Source: Micromonospora echinospora (GTDB lineage: Bacteria; Actinomycetota; Actinomycetes; Mycobacteriales; Micromonosporaceae). Taken from it: a DNA stretch of 64,000 bases. Shown piece by piece: positions 44,878 to 52,895 of this stretch; within the stretch, counting starts at the first letter, position 1, and the number at the start of each line of letters is the position of its first letter. Both the position numbers and the translations under genes were made by a program. The DNA is taken from contig NZ_JACHJC010000001.1 in assembly GCF_014203425.1 (NCBI RefSeq), positions 744,001 to 808,000 of the forward strand. Direction: 5' to 3'. The notes under the pieces are model-generated. The model did no database searches. It saw nothing but the letters and a program-made list of their open reading frames with translations, and was not told the DNA's origin.

Positions 44878-46440
44878 GTCGAAGTAGCGGCGCAACTCCC
44901 GGCTCAGCACCTTGCCGGTGGCGTTGCGCGGCAGGTACTTGACGAACACCACGTCCCGGGGCACGGAGAAGCGGGCCAGGTAGCGCCGGACGTACTCGCG
45001 GACCGCCTCCGGGTCGAGCGTCTCGCCCGGCCGCAGCGCCAGGAACGCGGCCAGCCGCTGGCCGTAGTCGGGGTCCGGTACGCCGATCACCGCGACCTCG
45101 CGGACCTGCGGCAGCCGGGCGATCAGGTCCTCCACCTCGGACGGGAACACGTTCTCGCCGCCGGAGACGATCATGTCGTCCGCCCGGCCGTCCACGAAGA
45201 GCAGGCCGTCGGCGTCGAGCCGGCCGAGGTCGCCGGTGTCCAGCAGGCCGTCGCGGCGCTCCCGCCCCGCGCCCGAGGTGTAGCCCTCGAAGAGCATCTC
45301 GTTGCCCACGAAGATCCGCCCGACCTCGCCGTCCCGGACGGGACGGCCGTTCTCGTCCAGGATCGCCAGCCGGGTGCCGTGCGGCGGCCGGCCCGCCGTG
45401 GTGGGCGCGGCGCGCAGTTCGCGCGGGCCGGCGATGGAGGCCCAGGAGACCTCGGTCGAGCCGTAGAGGTTGTACAGCACGTCGCCGTAGCGGTCCATGA
45501 AGGCGATGGCCAGGTTGCCGGGCAGGGCGGATCCGCTGACCGCGACCACCTTGAGCGGGGGCCGGGGCTGCGGCGGCTCGACCTCCATGAGTCGTTGCAG
45601 CATCACCGGTACGGCGAACATCGCGTCGCACCGCTGGGCGACGAGCGCGGTCAGCGTGGCGGCGGGGTCGAAGCGGCGGTGCAGCACGACTGTGGCGCGC
45701 AGCGCGAACGAGACCTGGAGGGCGGCGTACCCCCAGGTGTGGAAGATCGGCGCGGCGATCATGGTGGTGTTCCGCGTGTGCAGCGGGATGCGGTCGATGA
45801 TGGACACCAGCGGGCCGAAGCCGTGCGGGGTGGGGCGGCGGGCGCCCTTGGGCGCGCCGGTGGTGCCGGAGGTCAGCACTATGGTGCGGCCGTCCCGCTC
45901 GGGCGGCTGGAGCTGTTCGCCGGGGACCGCGGCGGCGATCAGCTCCTCGTGCCGCCGCTCGTCGACCCGGTGCACCTCGCCGGGGAGGCCGAGGACGCGC
46001 TCGGTGAACTCGCCGTCGTGGACCAGGACGCGCAGGCCCTGTTCCTCGGCCACGGTGCCCAGCTGTGCCGCGGACAGGCCGGTGTTGACCAGGACGGCGT
46101 CCGCGCCGAGCAGCATCGCGGCGACTATCGCCTCGATCAGGCCGTGGTGGTTGCGGCAGAGCACGCCGACCCGGTCGCCGGCCTGTACGCCGAGGTGGGA
46201 CCGGAGTGACCGGGCCAGCCGCTCGGAGCGCTCCAGCAGTTCCTGGTACGTCATGGTGGCGCCGCGCTCGTCGACCACAGCGACGCGGCCGGGGTCGCGG
46301 GCGGCTGCCTGACGCAGCTCCCCGGCGAGGCTCCAGCCCCACCGGCGCAGCGCGTTCAGCTGCGAGACGACCCGGATCGGGCGGCCCGGGGTGAGCAGTC
46401 CACGGCGGGTCAGCGTGGCGGCGATGAACGGCAGGTCCAA
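44875..46440 (-). CDS. Fatty-acyl-CoA synthetase, ANL superfamily
   Basis: 521 residues. AMP-binding motif VLTSGTTGAPKGARRP, YGSTEVSWAS, LLDTGDLGRLDADG, and the C-terminal lysine motif LPRNATGKVLSREL are intact. It activates a carboxylate, probably a fatty acid, to acyl-CoA through an acyl-adenylate. It lies downstream of an acyl-CoA dehydrogenase and SCP2 gene on the same strand, with a hairpin between, so it belongs to a lipid-use region. Substrate length cannot be read. Confidence 0.92.
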   Translation of the reverse strand: MDLPFIAATLTRRGLLTPGRPIRVVSQLNALRRWGWSLAGELRQAAARDPGRVAVVDERGATMTYQELLERSERLARSLRSHLGVQAGDRVGVLCRNHHGLIEAIVAAMLLGADAVLVNTGLSAAQLGTVAEEQGLRVLVHDGEFTERVLGLPGEVHRVDERRHEELIAAAVPGEQLQPPERDGRTIVLTSGTTGAPKGARRPTPHGFGPLVSIIDRIPLHTRNTTMIAAPIFHTWGYAALQVSFALRATVVLHRRFDPAATLTALVAQRCDAMFAVPVMLQRLMEVEPPQPRPPLKVVAVSGSALPGNLAIAFMDRYGDVLYNLYGSTEVSWASIAGPRELRAAPTTAGRPPHGTRLAILDENGRPVRDGEVGRIFVGNEMLFEGYTSGAGRERRDGLLDTGDLGRLDADGLLFVDGRADDMIVSGGENVFPSEVEDLIARLPQVREVAVIGVPDPDYGQRLAAFLALRPGETLDPEAVREYVRRYLARFSVPRDVVFVKYLPRNATGKVLSRELRRYFD

Positions 46441-46523
46441 GGCGCAACTCCTTCGCGTTCGTGGTTCGTCGACCAGGCTCCGGACGGGTCAGCCGTCCGG
46501 TTTTGCGTGATCTTGCGCCCGAT

Positions 46524-46562
46524 CGCGGGTCGGGCCGGCCAGGCGGGGGCGCCCGGCCCGCG
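46524..46562 (-). terminator. Hairpin after acyl-CoA dehydrogenase gene
   Basis: CGCGGGTCGGGC pairs with GCCCGGCCCGCG with one G-T pair, loop 15 bases. It lies in the 166-base gap between the dehydrogenase stop and the ligase start. Nothing else was noted in the gap. Confidence 0.6.
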
Positions 46563-46606
46563 ACGGCACTTCCTGTCGTCACGGGCCGGGCGGCGGCCGC
46601 CGGCGG

Positions 46607-47821
46607 TCAGCGGATCTGCATCCCGGAGATGGCCCGGGAGATGACCAGCCGCTGGATCTCGGAGGTGCCCTCGAAGATGGTGTAGATCTTGGCGTCGCGG
46701 TACCACCGCTCGACCGGGTGGTCGCGCAGGAAACCCGCGCCGCCGAGGAGCTGGACCGCCTTGTCGGTCACCGAGACGGCCACCTCACCGGCCTTGAGCT
46801 TGGACATCGAGCCCTCACCGGCGGTGAACGGCCGGTTGTTGCGGCCCATCCAGGAGGCGCGCCAGACCAGGAGCCGGGCCGCGTCGATCTCCATCTTCAT
46901 GTCGGCGAGCGCGAACGCGACCGCCTGGTTGGCGATGATCGGCCGTCCGAACTGGACCCGCTCCTTGGCGTAGTCCAGGGCGTACTCGTAGGCGGCGCGG
47001 GCCACGCCGAGCGCCTGCGCGCCGACTGTCGGACGGGACAGTTCGAACGTCCGCATCGCCGCCTGGCCGGAGGCGCGCTGCCCGGACCGGGCGCGGGCCA
47101 GGCGCTCGTCGAGCGCGTCCTTGCCGCCGAGCAGGCAGCGGCCCGGCACCCGGACGTCGTCGAGGAAGACGTCCGCGGTGTGCGAGGCGCGCAGCCCGAG
47201 CTTGCGCAGCTTGCGGGTGGCGGTCAGACCGGAGGTGCCCGGGGGTACGACGAACGCGGCCTGCCCGCGCGAGCCCAGCTCGGGGTCGATCGAGGCGGTG
47301 ACCACGTGCACTCCGGCGATGCCGCCGTTCGTGGCGTACGCCTTCTGCCCGTTGAGCACCCACTCGTCGGCGGCCTCGTCGTAGACGGCGCGGGTACGCA
47401 TCGACCCGACGTCGGAGCCGGCTTCCGGCTCGCTCGTGCAGAACGCGGCGACGGCTGGCTGGTCGACGTCGCCGAAGCACTGCGGCACCCATTCGACGAG
47501 CTGGTCGGGGGTGCCGGCGCCGTAGATCGCGGCGACCGCGAGCGAGGTGCCGAAGATGCTCAGGCCGATGCCGGCGTCACCCCAGAAGAATTCTTCGCTG
47601 GCGATCGGCAGGGAGAGGCCGGTGGGGTCGGCCCAGCAGGTGGCGAGGAACTCGAAGCCGTACAGGCCGACCTTCGCCGCTTCCTGGATGATCGGCCACG
47701 GGGTCTCCTCCCGGGCGTCCCACTCGGCCGCGGCCGGGCGCACGACCTCGGCTGCGAAGCCGTGCACCCAGTCGCGTAGATCCCGCTGTTCCTCGTTCAG
47801 GTCGAGCGAGAACTCGGCCAT
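46607..47821 (-). CDS. Acyl-CoA dehydrogenase
   Basis: 404 residues. An N-terminal helical domain (LNEEQRDLRDWVHGFAAEVV) is followed by a beta domain with CTSEPEAGSDVGSMRTRA and a C-terminal domain with RDHPVERWYRDAKIYTIFEG. The TSEIQRLVISRAI terminus places a glutamate in the catalytic position usual for the family. FAD-dependent alpha,beta-dehydrogenation of an acyl-CoA. It starts one base from the SCP2 stop, so the two are cotranscribed. Confidence 0.94.
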   Translation of the reverse strand: MAEFSLDLNEEQRDLRDWVHGFAAEVVRPAAAEWDAREETPWPIIQEAAKVGLYGFEFLATCWADPTGLSLPIASEEFFWGDAGIGLSIFGTSLAVAAIYGAGTPDQLVEWVPQCFGDVDQPAVAAFCTSEPEAGSDVGSMRTRAVYDEAADEWVLNGQKAYATNGGIAGVHVVTASIDPELGSRGQAAFVVPPGTSGLTATRKLRKLGLRASHTADVFLDDVRVPGRCLLGGKDALDERLARARSGQRASGQAAMRTFELSRPTVGAQALGVARAAYEYALDYAKERVQFGRPIIANQAVAFALADMKMEIDAARLLVWRASWMGRNNRPFTAGEGSMSKLKAGEVAVSVTDKAVQLLGGAGFLRDHPVERWYRDAKIYTIFEGTSEIQRLVISRAISGMQIR

Positions 47822-47822
47822 G

Positions 47823-48275
47823 TCAGCTCTTGGGGATGTCGAACAGGTTGGCGATGTTGGCGGCCAGGCCCAGGTCGCCCTTGGCCTTCAGCTTGCCGGT
47901 CATGAACATCATCACCGGGTTGGCGCCACCGGAGACGATCTTCAGGAACTCGACCGGGCCCATGGTGAGGCTCAGCTTCGGGTCGCGGGTCGGGGTCTCC
48001 GAGGCGGTGCAGGTGCCGTTCTCGATGACGATCTCGTACGTGTCGGTGCCACCGTCCGGGCGGCCGGTGATGTTCCAGTGGATGACCGCGTTGGTGGCAC
48101 CGGCGCGGTCGGCGCGGAACAGCGCGGGCATCCGGTTGAAGACCTCGCTGAGGATCTTGCCGCGCGCCTCACCGGACATGATCTCGGCGAGCTTGGCGTC
48201 CGGCGTGGACTTGACCAGCTGCGCGAACTCCTTGGGGCCGACGTTCGCGAAGTTGGCCGGGTCGAAGTCAGTCAT
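47823..48275 (-). CDS. SCP2 sterol-binding-domain protein
   Basis: About 150 residues from the ATG at 48275, behind GAGAGGTGC. SCP2-like fold (ALFRADRAGATNAVIHWNI, TYEIVIENGTCTASET, LSLTMGPVEFLKIVSGG, FMTGKLKAKGDLGLAANI). SCP2 domains bind acyl-CoA or sterols. First gene of the pair with the acyl-CoA dehydrogenase and divergent from the TetR regulator, whose candidate operator lies between. Confidence 0.93.
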   Translation of the reverse strand: MTDFDPANFANVGPKEFAQLVKSTPDAKLAEIMSGEARGKILSEVFNRMPALFRADRAGATNAVIHWNITGRPDGGTDTYEIVIENGTCTASETPTRDPKLSLTMGPVEFLKIVSGGANPVMMFMTGKLKAKGDLGLAANIANLFDIPKS

Positions 48276-48309
48276 AAGGGATTGCACCTCTCGGGCGGGT
48301 CCGACTTAG

Positions 48310-48332
48310 TTACTCTGGCGTAACCTTACGCA
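48310..48332. promoter_or_regulatory. Candidate TetR operator in divergent region
   Basis: Two overlapping dyads: GTTAC-N6-GTAAC (48310-48325) and GCGTAA-CC-TTACGC (48319-48332). They lie in the 66-base region between SCP2 and the TetR gene, so a repressor here could control both. Site assignment is inference. Confidence 0.6.
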
Positions 48333-48341
48333 CGGGTAGGT

Positions 48342-48992
48342 ATGCTCGCAAGAGTGTCCAGCACGCCGACCTTCAAGCGCCTTCCCCGCGCCGTACGCGA
48401 GCAGCAGATGCTCGACGCGGCGGTGAAGGTGTTCTCCCGCCGCGGCTTCCACGCCGCCAGCATGGACGAGATCGCCGACGACGCCGGCATCTCCAAACCG
48501 ATGGTCTACGCCTACCTCGGCACCAAGGAAGAGCTCTTCGTCGCCTGCCTGCACCGGGAGAGCACCCGGATGATGGAGGCCATCGCCGGGGCCGCCGCCC
48601 CCGACCTGCCCGCCGACGAGCGGCTCTGGCGCGGACTGCGCGCGTTCTTCGGCTTCGTCGGCGCGCACCGGGACGGCTGGGCCGTGCTCTACCGGCAGGC
48701 CCGCGGCTCGCAGCCGTTCGCCACCGAACTCGCCGCCATGCGGGGACGGCTGGTCGAGGTGGTCGCCGGGATGCTCGACCACGCGCTGCACGCCGCCGGA
48801 CGGGAGGTCGGCGCCACCGACCTGGAGGTGGTCGCGTACGCGCTCGTCGGCGCCTCCGAGTCGCTCGCCGACTGGCTGGCCGACCACCCGGAGGCCGACG
48901 CGGGCAAGACCGCGACCCGGATGATGAACGTGGCCTGGCTCGGTGCCGACCAACTGTTGCGCGGCACCACCTGGCACCCGGGCGCTGTGTAA
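48342..48992 (+). CDS. TetR-family transcriptional regulator
   Basis: 216 residues. N-terminal helix-turn-helix (REQQMLDAAVKVFSRRGFHA, MDEIADDAGISKPMVYAYLG, TKEELFVACLHRE) with a variable ligand domain. GGTAGGT directly before the ATG is a poor ribosome site; a GTG at 48354 is possible. Divergent from the fatty-acid genes, which it likely represses until an acyl-CoA or similar ligand binds. The TAA stop is the first part of a repeat element. Confidence 0.92.
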   Translation: MLARVSSTPTFKRLPRAVREQQMLDAAVKVFSRRGFHAASMDEIADDAGISKPMVYAYLGTKEELFVACLHRESTRMMEAIAGAAAPDLPADERLWRGLRAFFGFVGAHRDGWAVLYRQARGSQPFATELAAMRGRLVEVVAGMLDHALHAAGREVGATDLEVVAYALVGASESLADWLADHPEADAGKTATRMMNVAWLGADQLLRGTTWHPGAV

Positions 48993-49042
48993 GGAAGGGC
49001 CCCTTCTTAACGCCTCCGGTAGAGGAAGGGTCCCTTGTTAAC
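48990..49042. repeat. GTTAAnAAGGGGCCCTTCCT repeat, copy 3
   Basis: Two units in inverse orientation relative to copy 1. The element supplies the TAA stop of the TetR gene (48990-48992) and the TAA stop of the convergent DedA gene (49038-49040). Confidence 0.92.
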
Positions 49043-49661
49043 AGTCGCGCCGAGCGGCCGCCCGGGCGTGTGCCCTGCGCCGACCCCACCGGACGGCCTC
49101 GAACAGGCCGGTGACCGCGAGCGAGATGGCGACCCCGGCGAGGAGCCCGGAGACGGGGTTGTGCTCGAACGCCAGGCCGCCGAAGTAGCCGAGCAGCGCG
49201 CAGTAGATTCCCCAGGTCGCGCAGGCCAGCGAGTCGTAGAGCAGGAACATCCGCGCCGGGTAGCGGACCGCGCCCATGGTCAGCGTGACGGCGGTCCGGC
49301 CGCCGGGGACGTACCGGGCGGTGGTCAGGATCATCCCGCCGCGCCTGTCGACGGCCCGGCGGGCCCACTCGGAGCTGGCCCGCCGCCGGCTGTCCGCGGG
49401 GAGCCGGGCGAGCCGGTGCGCGCCGCCGCCGCGCCCGATCGCGTACGAGATGTGATCGCCGACGAGCGCGCCGAACGCGGCGGTCACGATCACCAGCACC
49501 AGGTTCGGCTCCCCGCCCGCCGCGAAGACCCCGGCCGTGATCACCACCGTCTCGCCGGGCACCGCCGGGAAGAACGCGTCGATCGCGGTGACCGCGATGA
49601 TCACCAGATACACCCACGGTGAGGTCACCGTGTGGTGCAGCAGGTCGAGCACGTCCCCCAT
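49038..49661 (-). CDS. DedA-family membrane protein
   Basis: 207 residues. DedA fold with VTAIDAFFPAVPGETVVITAG, FGALVGDHISYAIGRGGGA, and the conserved TARYVPGGRTAVTLTMGAV loop. About five hydrophobic segments and an Arg-rich tail. Shorter than the DedA at 25609-26415. The last residues and stop are set by the adjoining repeat. Probably a lipid carrier or scramblase of the envelope. Confidence 0.9.
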   Translation of the reverse strand: MGDVLDLLHHTVTSPWVYLVIIAVTAIDAFFPAVPGETVVITAGVFAAGGEPNLVLVIVTAAFGALVGDHISYAIGRGGGAHRLARLPADSRRRASSEWARRAVDRRGGMILTTARYVPGGRTAVTLTMGAVRYPARMFLLYDSLACATWGIYCALLGYFGGLAFEHNPVSGLLAGVAISLAVTGLFEAVRWGRRRAHARAAARRDC

Positions 49662-49683
49662 GCACCCATGCTCGGGGGTGCGG

Positions 49684-49738
49684 TGTTAAGCAGGGGCCCT
49701 TCCCATACAAAAGGCGTTAACAAGGGGCCCTTCCTTCT
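49684..49738. repeat. GTTAAnAAGGGGCCCTTCCT repeat, copy 4
   Basis: A degenerate first unit (GTTAAGCAGGGGCCCTTCCC) and a good second unit. It overlaps the 3' end of the PurA-like gene, encoding its last 16 or so residues and the TAA stop (49686-49688). Confidence 0.9.
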
Positions 49739-50945
49739 CCTCGGCCGTGGGCCCGCGCGACGTGAGCACCACCGGCGCGCCCAGCGCCTCCGAGACCGCC
49801 GCCGGCCAGTCGCCCGGCGCCTCCTCCAGCACCGGCCGAGCCCGCAGCAGCCGCTGCGTGAGCGTCGCCTGCCGGTCCAGGTCACCGGCCGGCCCGGGGA
49901 CGAGCCGGTCCAGCCCTTCGTACCGGCGGCAGATCCGCAGCTCCGGGCCGGCCAGGTCGAGGTGGGTCAGCGCCAACCCGTCCACCCCGCCTGCCACCTC
50001 CAGCGCGTACCGGTGGGCGACCGCGTCGAAGTGCCCGAACCGGAACCGGCCCTGCCAGGGGTTCGTCCCGTTGTGCCGGTCGGTGAACGGCAGCGCCGCG
50101 TCCTCGGTGACCAGCGGCCCGGGGCCGTGCCGGGTGGTGGTCGTCCGCAGCACGCCGAGCCGCTGCGCGGTCCCGGCCAGGCCCGCCTCGGCGAGCAGCG
50201 TCTCGGCGTTGGCGAACGTCGTGGTGCTCCACGTCGTGTACGGGTGGAAGCCGTGCCACTCGTCCAGCAGCACCCCCTGCGCGCCCTCGAACACGCAGGT
50301 GCCCTCGCGCAACGCAGATGCCAGCCAGGTCCGGTCGACGATCGCCACCCGGCGCGCGAAGGCCGCGTACGCGGGCAGGCAGTCCTCCACCGGCGGCGCG
50401 TCCAGTGGCCCCAGCTCGGCGGTGAGCCGGTCGCGCAGCGCGGCCAGCCGGCGGCGCAGCACCGCCGGGCGGCGGCAGTCCACCACCCGGGGCGCCTCGT
50501 CGGGGTGGGCGAGACCGTACGCGACGGCCTCGCCCACCCCGAGCCCGCAGGAGCCGTGCCGGTCGGCTCCCCGGGCGATCTCCCGGGCGCGGTTGGCGGC
50601 CCGGTGGTACGGGGTGGCGAGCAGCGCCTCCCCGTCCACTGTCAGCCGGTCGAGCGCGTCGGGCACGCCGACCGACGTGAGGTGGTCGGCCTCGGCGGCC
50701 AGCGCCAGCGGGTCCACCACGACGTGCCGCGCCAGGTGTGTCCGTACGCCCGGACGGAACGTCCCGGAGCCGAACTGCGCGAACGTGTGGTGCCGCCCGT
50801 CGCGCAGCACGACGTTGTGCGCCGCCTGCGCGCCCCCGTTGAAGCGGATGACCGTGTGCACCTGCCGGGTGGCGCAGAGCAGGTCCACCACTGTGCCCTT
50901 GCCGGCGTCGCCGTAGCCGAGGTCGACCACCATCACGTGGTTCAC
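49686..50945 (-). CDS. Divergent adenylosuccinate-synthetase paralogue
   Basis: 419 residues; the GTG start overlaps the VWA stop by four bases. It aligns to PurA throughout, but many signature residues differ. The P-loop is GYGDAGKGT (10-18) instead of [17 protein letters not shown] replaces GGNNAGHTV, though Asp13 and His43 are kept. HGSCGLGVGEA replaces [31 protein letters not shown] and THLDL are recognisable. A normal purA is 8 kb away, so this copy is likely specialised for another nucleotide ligation or sensing. The C-terminal tail comes from a repeat. Confidence 0.87.
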   Translation of the reverse strand: MNHVMVVDLGYGDAGKGTVVDLLCATRQVHTVIRFNGGAQAAHNVVLRDGRHHTFAQFGSGTFRPGVRTHLARHVVVDPLALAAEADHLTSVGVPDALDRLTVDGEALLATPYHRAANRAREIARGADRHGSCGLGVGEAVAYGLAHPDEAPRVVDCRRPAVLRRRLAALRDRLTAELGPLDAPPVEDCLPAYAAFARRVAIVDRTWLASALREGTCVFEGAQGVLLDEWHGFHPYTTWSTTTFANAETLLAEAGLAGTAQRLGVLRTTTTRHGPGPLVTEDAALPFTDRHNGTNPWQGRFRFGHFDAVAHRYALEVAGGVDGLALTHLDLAGPELRICRRYEGLDRLVPGPAGDLDRQATLTQRLLRARPVLEEAPGDWPAAVSEALGAPVVLTSRGPTAEEKEGPLVNAFCMGRAPA

Positions 50946-51901
50946 AGCCGGGTGACCCCGCTTGCGCCGTCGGCCGGGCTGAACGGCAGCGTCGCCACCG
51001 CGCGTCGCTCCGAGCCGAGCCGGGCCAGCGCCTTCGAGACGGTCCGGGTGGCGGTGGAGCCGGCCCGGTCCAGGTCGCGCAGTCCGGCGTCCAGGTCGAT
51101 GGCCTGCTCGCCGAGGCCGACGGTGAGCGCGATCGTCTCGCAGACCGCGTCCAGGTCGTCCAGCTCGACAGCGTTCTGCCCGAGCAGGCCGCGCCAGAAG
51201 TCCAGCACCTTGCGGTTGCCCGCGTAGTGGCTGCCGGCCGGGAGCAGGTAGTAGGTGTCCCAGCGCGCGGTCACCTCGTCCACCATCTGCCGGACCGGCA
51301 TGTCCTCGCGCAGGTCGTCGCCGATCAGCCGGGCCACCTCCGCGGCCTTGACCCCCGGGTACGCCAGTTCGTCGCCGATGATGAACAGGTAGCCGCGCCG
51401 GCCGCGCTTGTCCCAGCTGTCGGTGGCGGTGTGCCGGGCCATGAAGTAGAGCGCCAGCTCGTACGACTCCATCATCTGGCCGCCACCGCCGCCCTCCAGC
51501 ACGATCCGGCCGAGGTCGTCGTCCATCCGGTTGTCGGATTCGAACTGCCCGACCTGCAACGGCACCCGGTCGCAGGTGGCGTCGCCGATCGCGCCGAACA
51601 TGACCTGCGGGTCCTTCGCGTACCCCTGGCGCAGCAGCAGGCCGAGCAGCTGCGGCAGCTTGCTCTGCAGCACCCGGGGCACGTGCCCCATCGAGCCGGT
51701 GACGTCGAACAGCACGGCGATCGGCGTCGACTGCGGGTGCTCGGCCGAGTCGCGGCTCTCCCGCAGCGCGTCGCGCGGGTCGAGCGCCGAGTGCACCTTG
51801 CGGGCACCGCTGTCGCTGTACGAGAACGCGCTCTTGCCGGTGCGGCGCCGGTAGCGGTCGGCGGCGTCGTACACGTCGGTCGACCAGATTCCACTGCCCA
51901 T
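50942..51901 (-). CDS. VWA-domain protein
   Basis: 319 residues. The metal-ion-dependent adhesion site starts AVLFDVTGSMGHVP, a DxTGS variant. GAIGDATCDRVPLQ and FIIGDELAYPG supply further strand-end acidic residues. No signal peptide or membrane helix, so it is cytosolic. Strong GGGAGG ribosome site. It lies between the J-domain/kinase gene (10-base gap) and the PurA-like gene (4-base overlap). VWA plus kinase-like partners recall TerY-type signalling triads. Role is unknown. Confidence 0.88.
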   Translation of the reverse strand: MGSGIWSTDVYDAADRYRRRTGKSAFSYSDSGARKVHSALDPRDALRESRDSAEHPQSTPIAVLFDVTGSMGHVPRVLQSKLPQLLGLLLRQGYAKDPQVMFGAIGDATCDRVPLQVGQFESDNRMDDDLGRIVLEGGGGGQMMESYELALYFMARHTATDSWDKRGRRGYLFIIGDELAYPGVKAAEVARLIGDDLREDMPVRQMVDEVTARWDTYYLLPAGSHYAGNRKVLDFWRGLLGQNAVELDDLDAVCETIALTVGLGEQAIDLDAGLRDLDRAGSTATRTVSKALARLGSERRAVATLPFSPADGASGVTRL

Positions 51902-51911
51902 GGCAGCCTCC

Positions 51912-52895
51912 CTAGGGGTTGAGGGTGAAGGGTCGGAAGGTGCGCGGCCCGTACAGCCGGTGCAGCACCTCGTCGAGTTCGCGCAGCAGCCGCCAGGCGT
52001 CGTCGGGCCGGGTGGCGAGCGCGGCGCCCTGGCAGCCGTCGGCGAAGGCCCGCAGCTCGCGCGGCGCGCGGTCGCCCATCAGCCAGGTCATGCAGCGGGC
52101 GGCGAGCGCGATGTCGGTGCCCGGGCCGCACTGCCGCTTCGCGACGACCTCCGGCGGATACCAGTCCTCGTGGCCGGGCACCAGCGCCGGCACGAGCCCG
52201 CCCGGCTCGGCCGAGAAGCACCAGTCGACGAGCACCAGGCCGTGCGCGTACGGCTCGATCAGCACGTGCCGGGGCAGCACCGCGCCGTGCACCACGCCGG
52301 CCCGGTGGGCCAGGCCGAGCGCCACGAGCAGCCGCCGCCACATCCAAGAGGCGTCGCGCGGGTCCAGCCCGTCGGGGTACGCGCGGCGCACGTCGTCCAG
52401 GCTGTGCAGACCGGGTACGGTCGCCAGCTCGTTCACCTGCCGTTGCACTCCGGTCGACGGGTCGCGCGCCGGGTAGGAGTCGACCAGCCTCGGCACGTAC
52501 GCGAGGTGCTTGGCGTCGCCCCGCTCGGCGATCCGGCGCAACGCGCGCGCCTCGCGGGCCATCAGGTCGTTGTCGCCGGGGTGCCGGGCCACCTTCGCCA
52601 GGTGATAAGAAGGGGCCCTTCCTCTACCGGAGGCGTTAACAGGGGGCCCTTCCTTACGTTCGTGCAGGGTGGCGACGTCGCCGGTGTACGTGGGGGCCGG
52701 GGTGCGCCAGCGCGTGGTGACGGTGATCAGCGCGTCGGCGGCGGCAGCGCGTACCCCGGGGTCGGCCGCGCCCAGCCGGTCGGGGTGCAGCGCGCCGACC
52801 AACTCGCGGTAGCGGCGGGCCGGCTCGTCCGCGCCGAACAGGTCGGCGTCGGTGCGCGCGGCAGTGACCAGCCGGATCGCCTCTTCGGTCCTCAC
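51912..52895 (-). CDS. J-domain-like/pseudokinase fusion protein
   Basis: About 327 residues from the GTG at 52895, overlapping the NUDIX stop. The N-terminus resembles a J-domain end (YRELVGALHPDRLGAADPG, HPD at 37-39). A protein-kinase-like domain follows: a beta-3 lysine in LAKVARHPGDND (K101), HGAVLPRHVL (203-212) where HxDxxxxN is expected, and VDWC (223-226) for DFG. The missing catalytic Asp points to a pseudokinase. A repeat encodes residues 80-97 in frame inside the kinase N-lobe. Confidence 0.83.
   Translation of the reverse strand: MRTEEAIRLVTAARTDADLFGADEPARRYRELVGALHPDRLGAADPGVRAAAADALITVTTRWRTPAPTYTGDVATLHERKEGPPVNASGRGRAPSYHLAKVARHPGDNDLMAREARALRRIAERGDAKHLAYVPRLVDSYPARDPSTGVQRQVNELATVPGLHSLDDVRRAYPDGLDPRDASWMWRRLLVALGLAHRAGVVHGAVLPRHVLIEPYAHGLVLVDWCFSAEPGGLVPALVPGHEDWYPPEVVAKRQCGPGTDIALAARCMTWLMGDRAPRELRAFADGCQGAALATRPDDAWRLLRELDEVLHRLYGPRTFRPFTLNP
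52604..52656. repeat. GTTAAnAAGGGGCCCTTCCT repeat, copy 5, inside a gene
   Basis: Two units with the CTACCGGAGGC linker, embedded in the J-domain/pseudokinase gene. It is read in frame on the minus strand and adds about 17 residues (KEGPPVNASGRGRAPS). The flanking frame is open on both sides. Confidence 0.92.

Noticed and set aside
43565..46582. 1000-codon minus-strand frame across purD and the ligase
   Set aside because: Shadow of two real genes in another frame; composition is repetitive Arg/Gly/Pro.
49686..50945. PurZ-type phage enzyme (diaminopurine pathway)
   Set aside because: The catalytic aspartate of the P-loop is kept and no phage or other base-modification genes are nearby.
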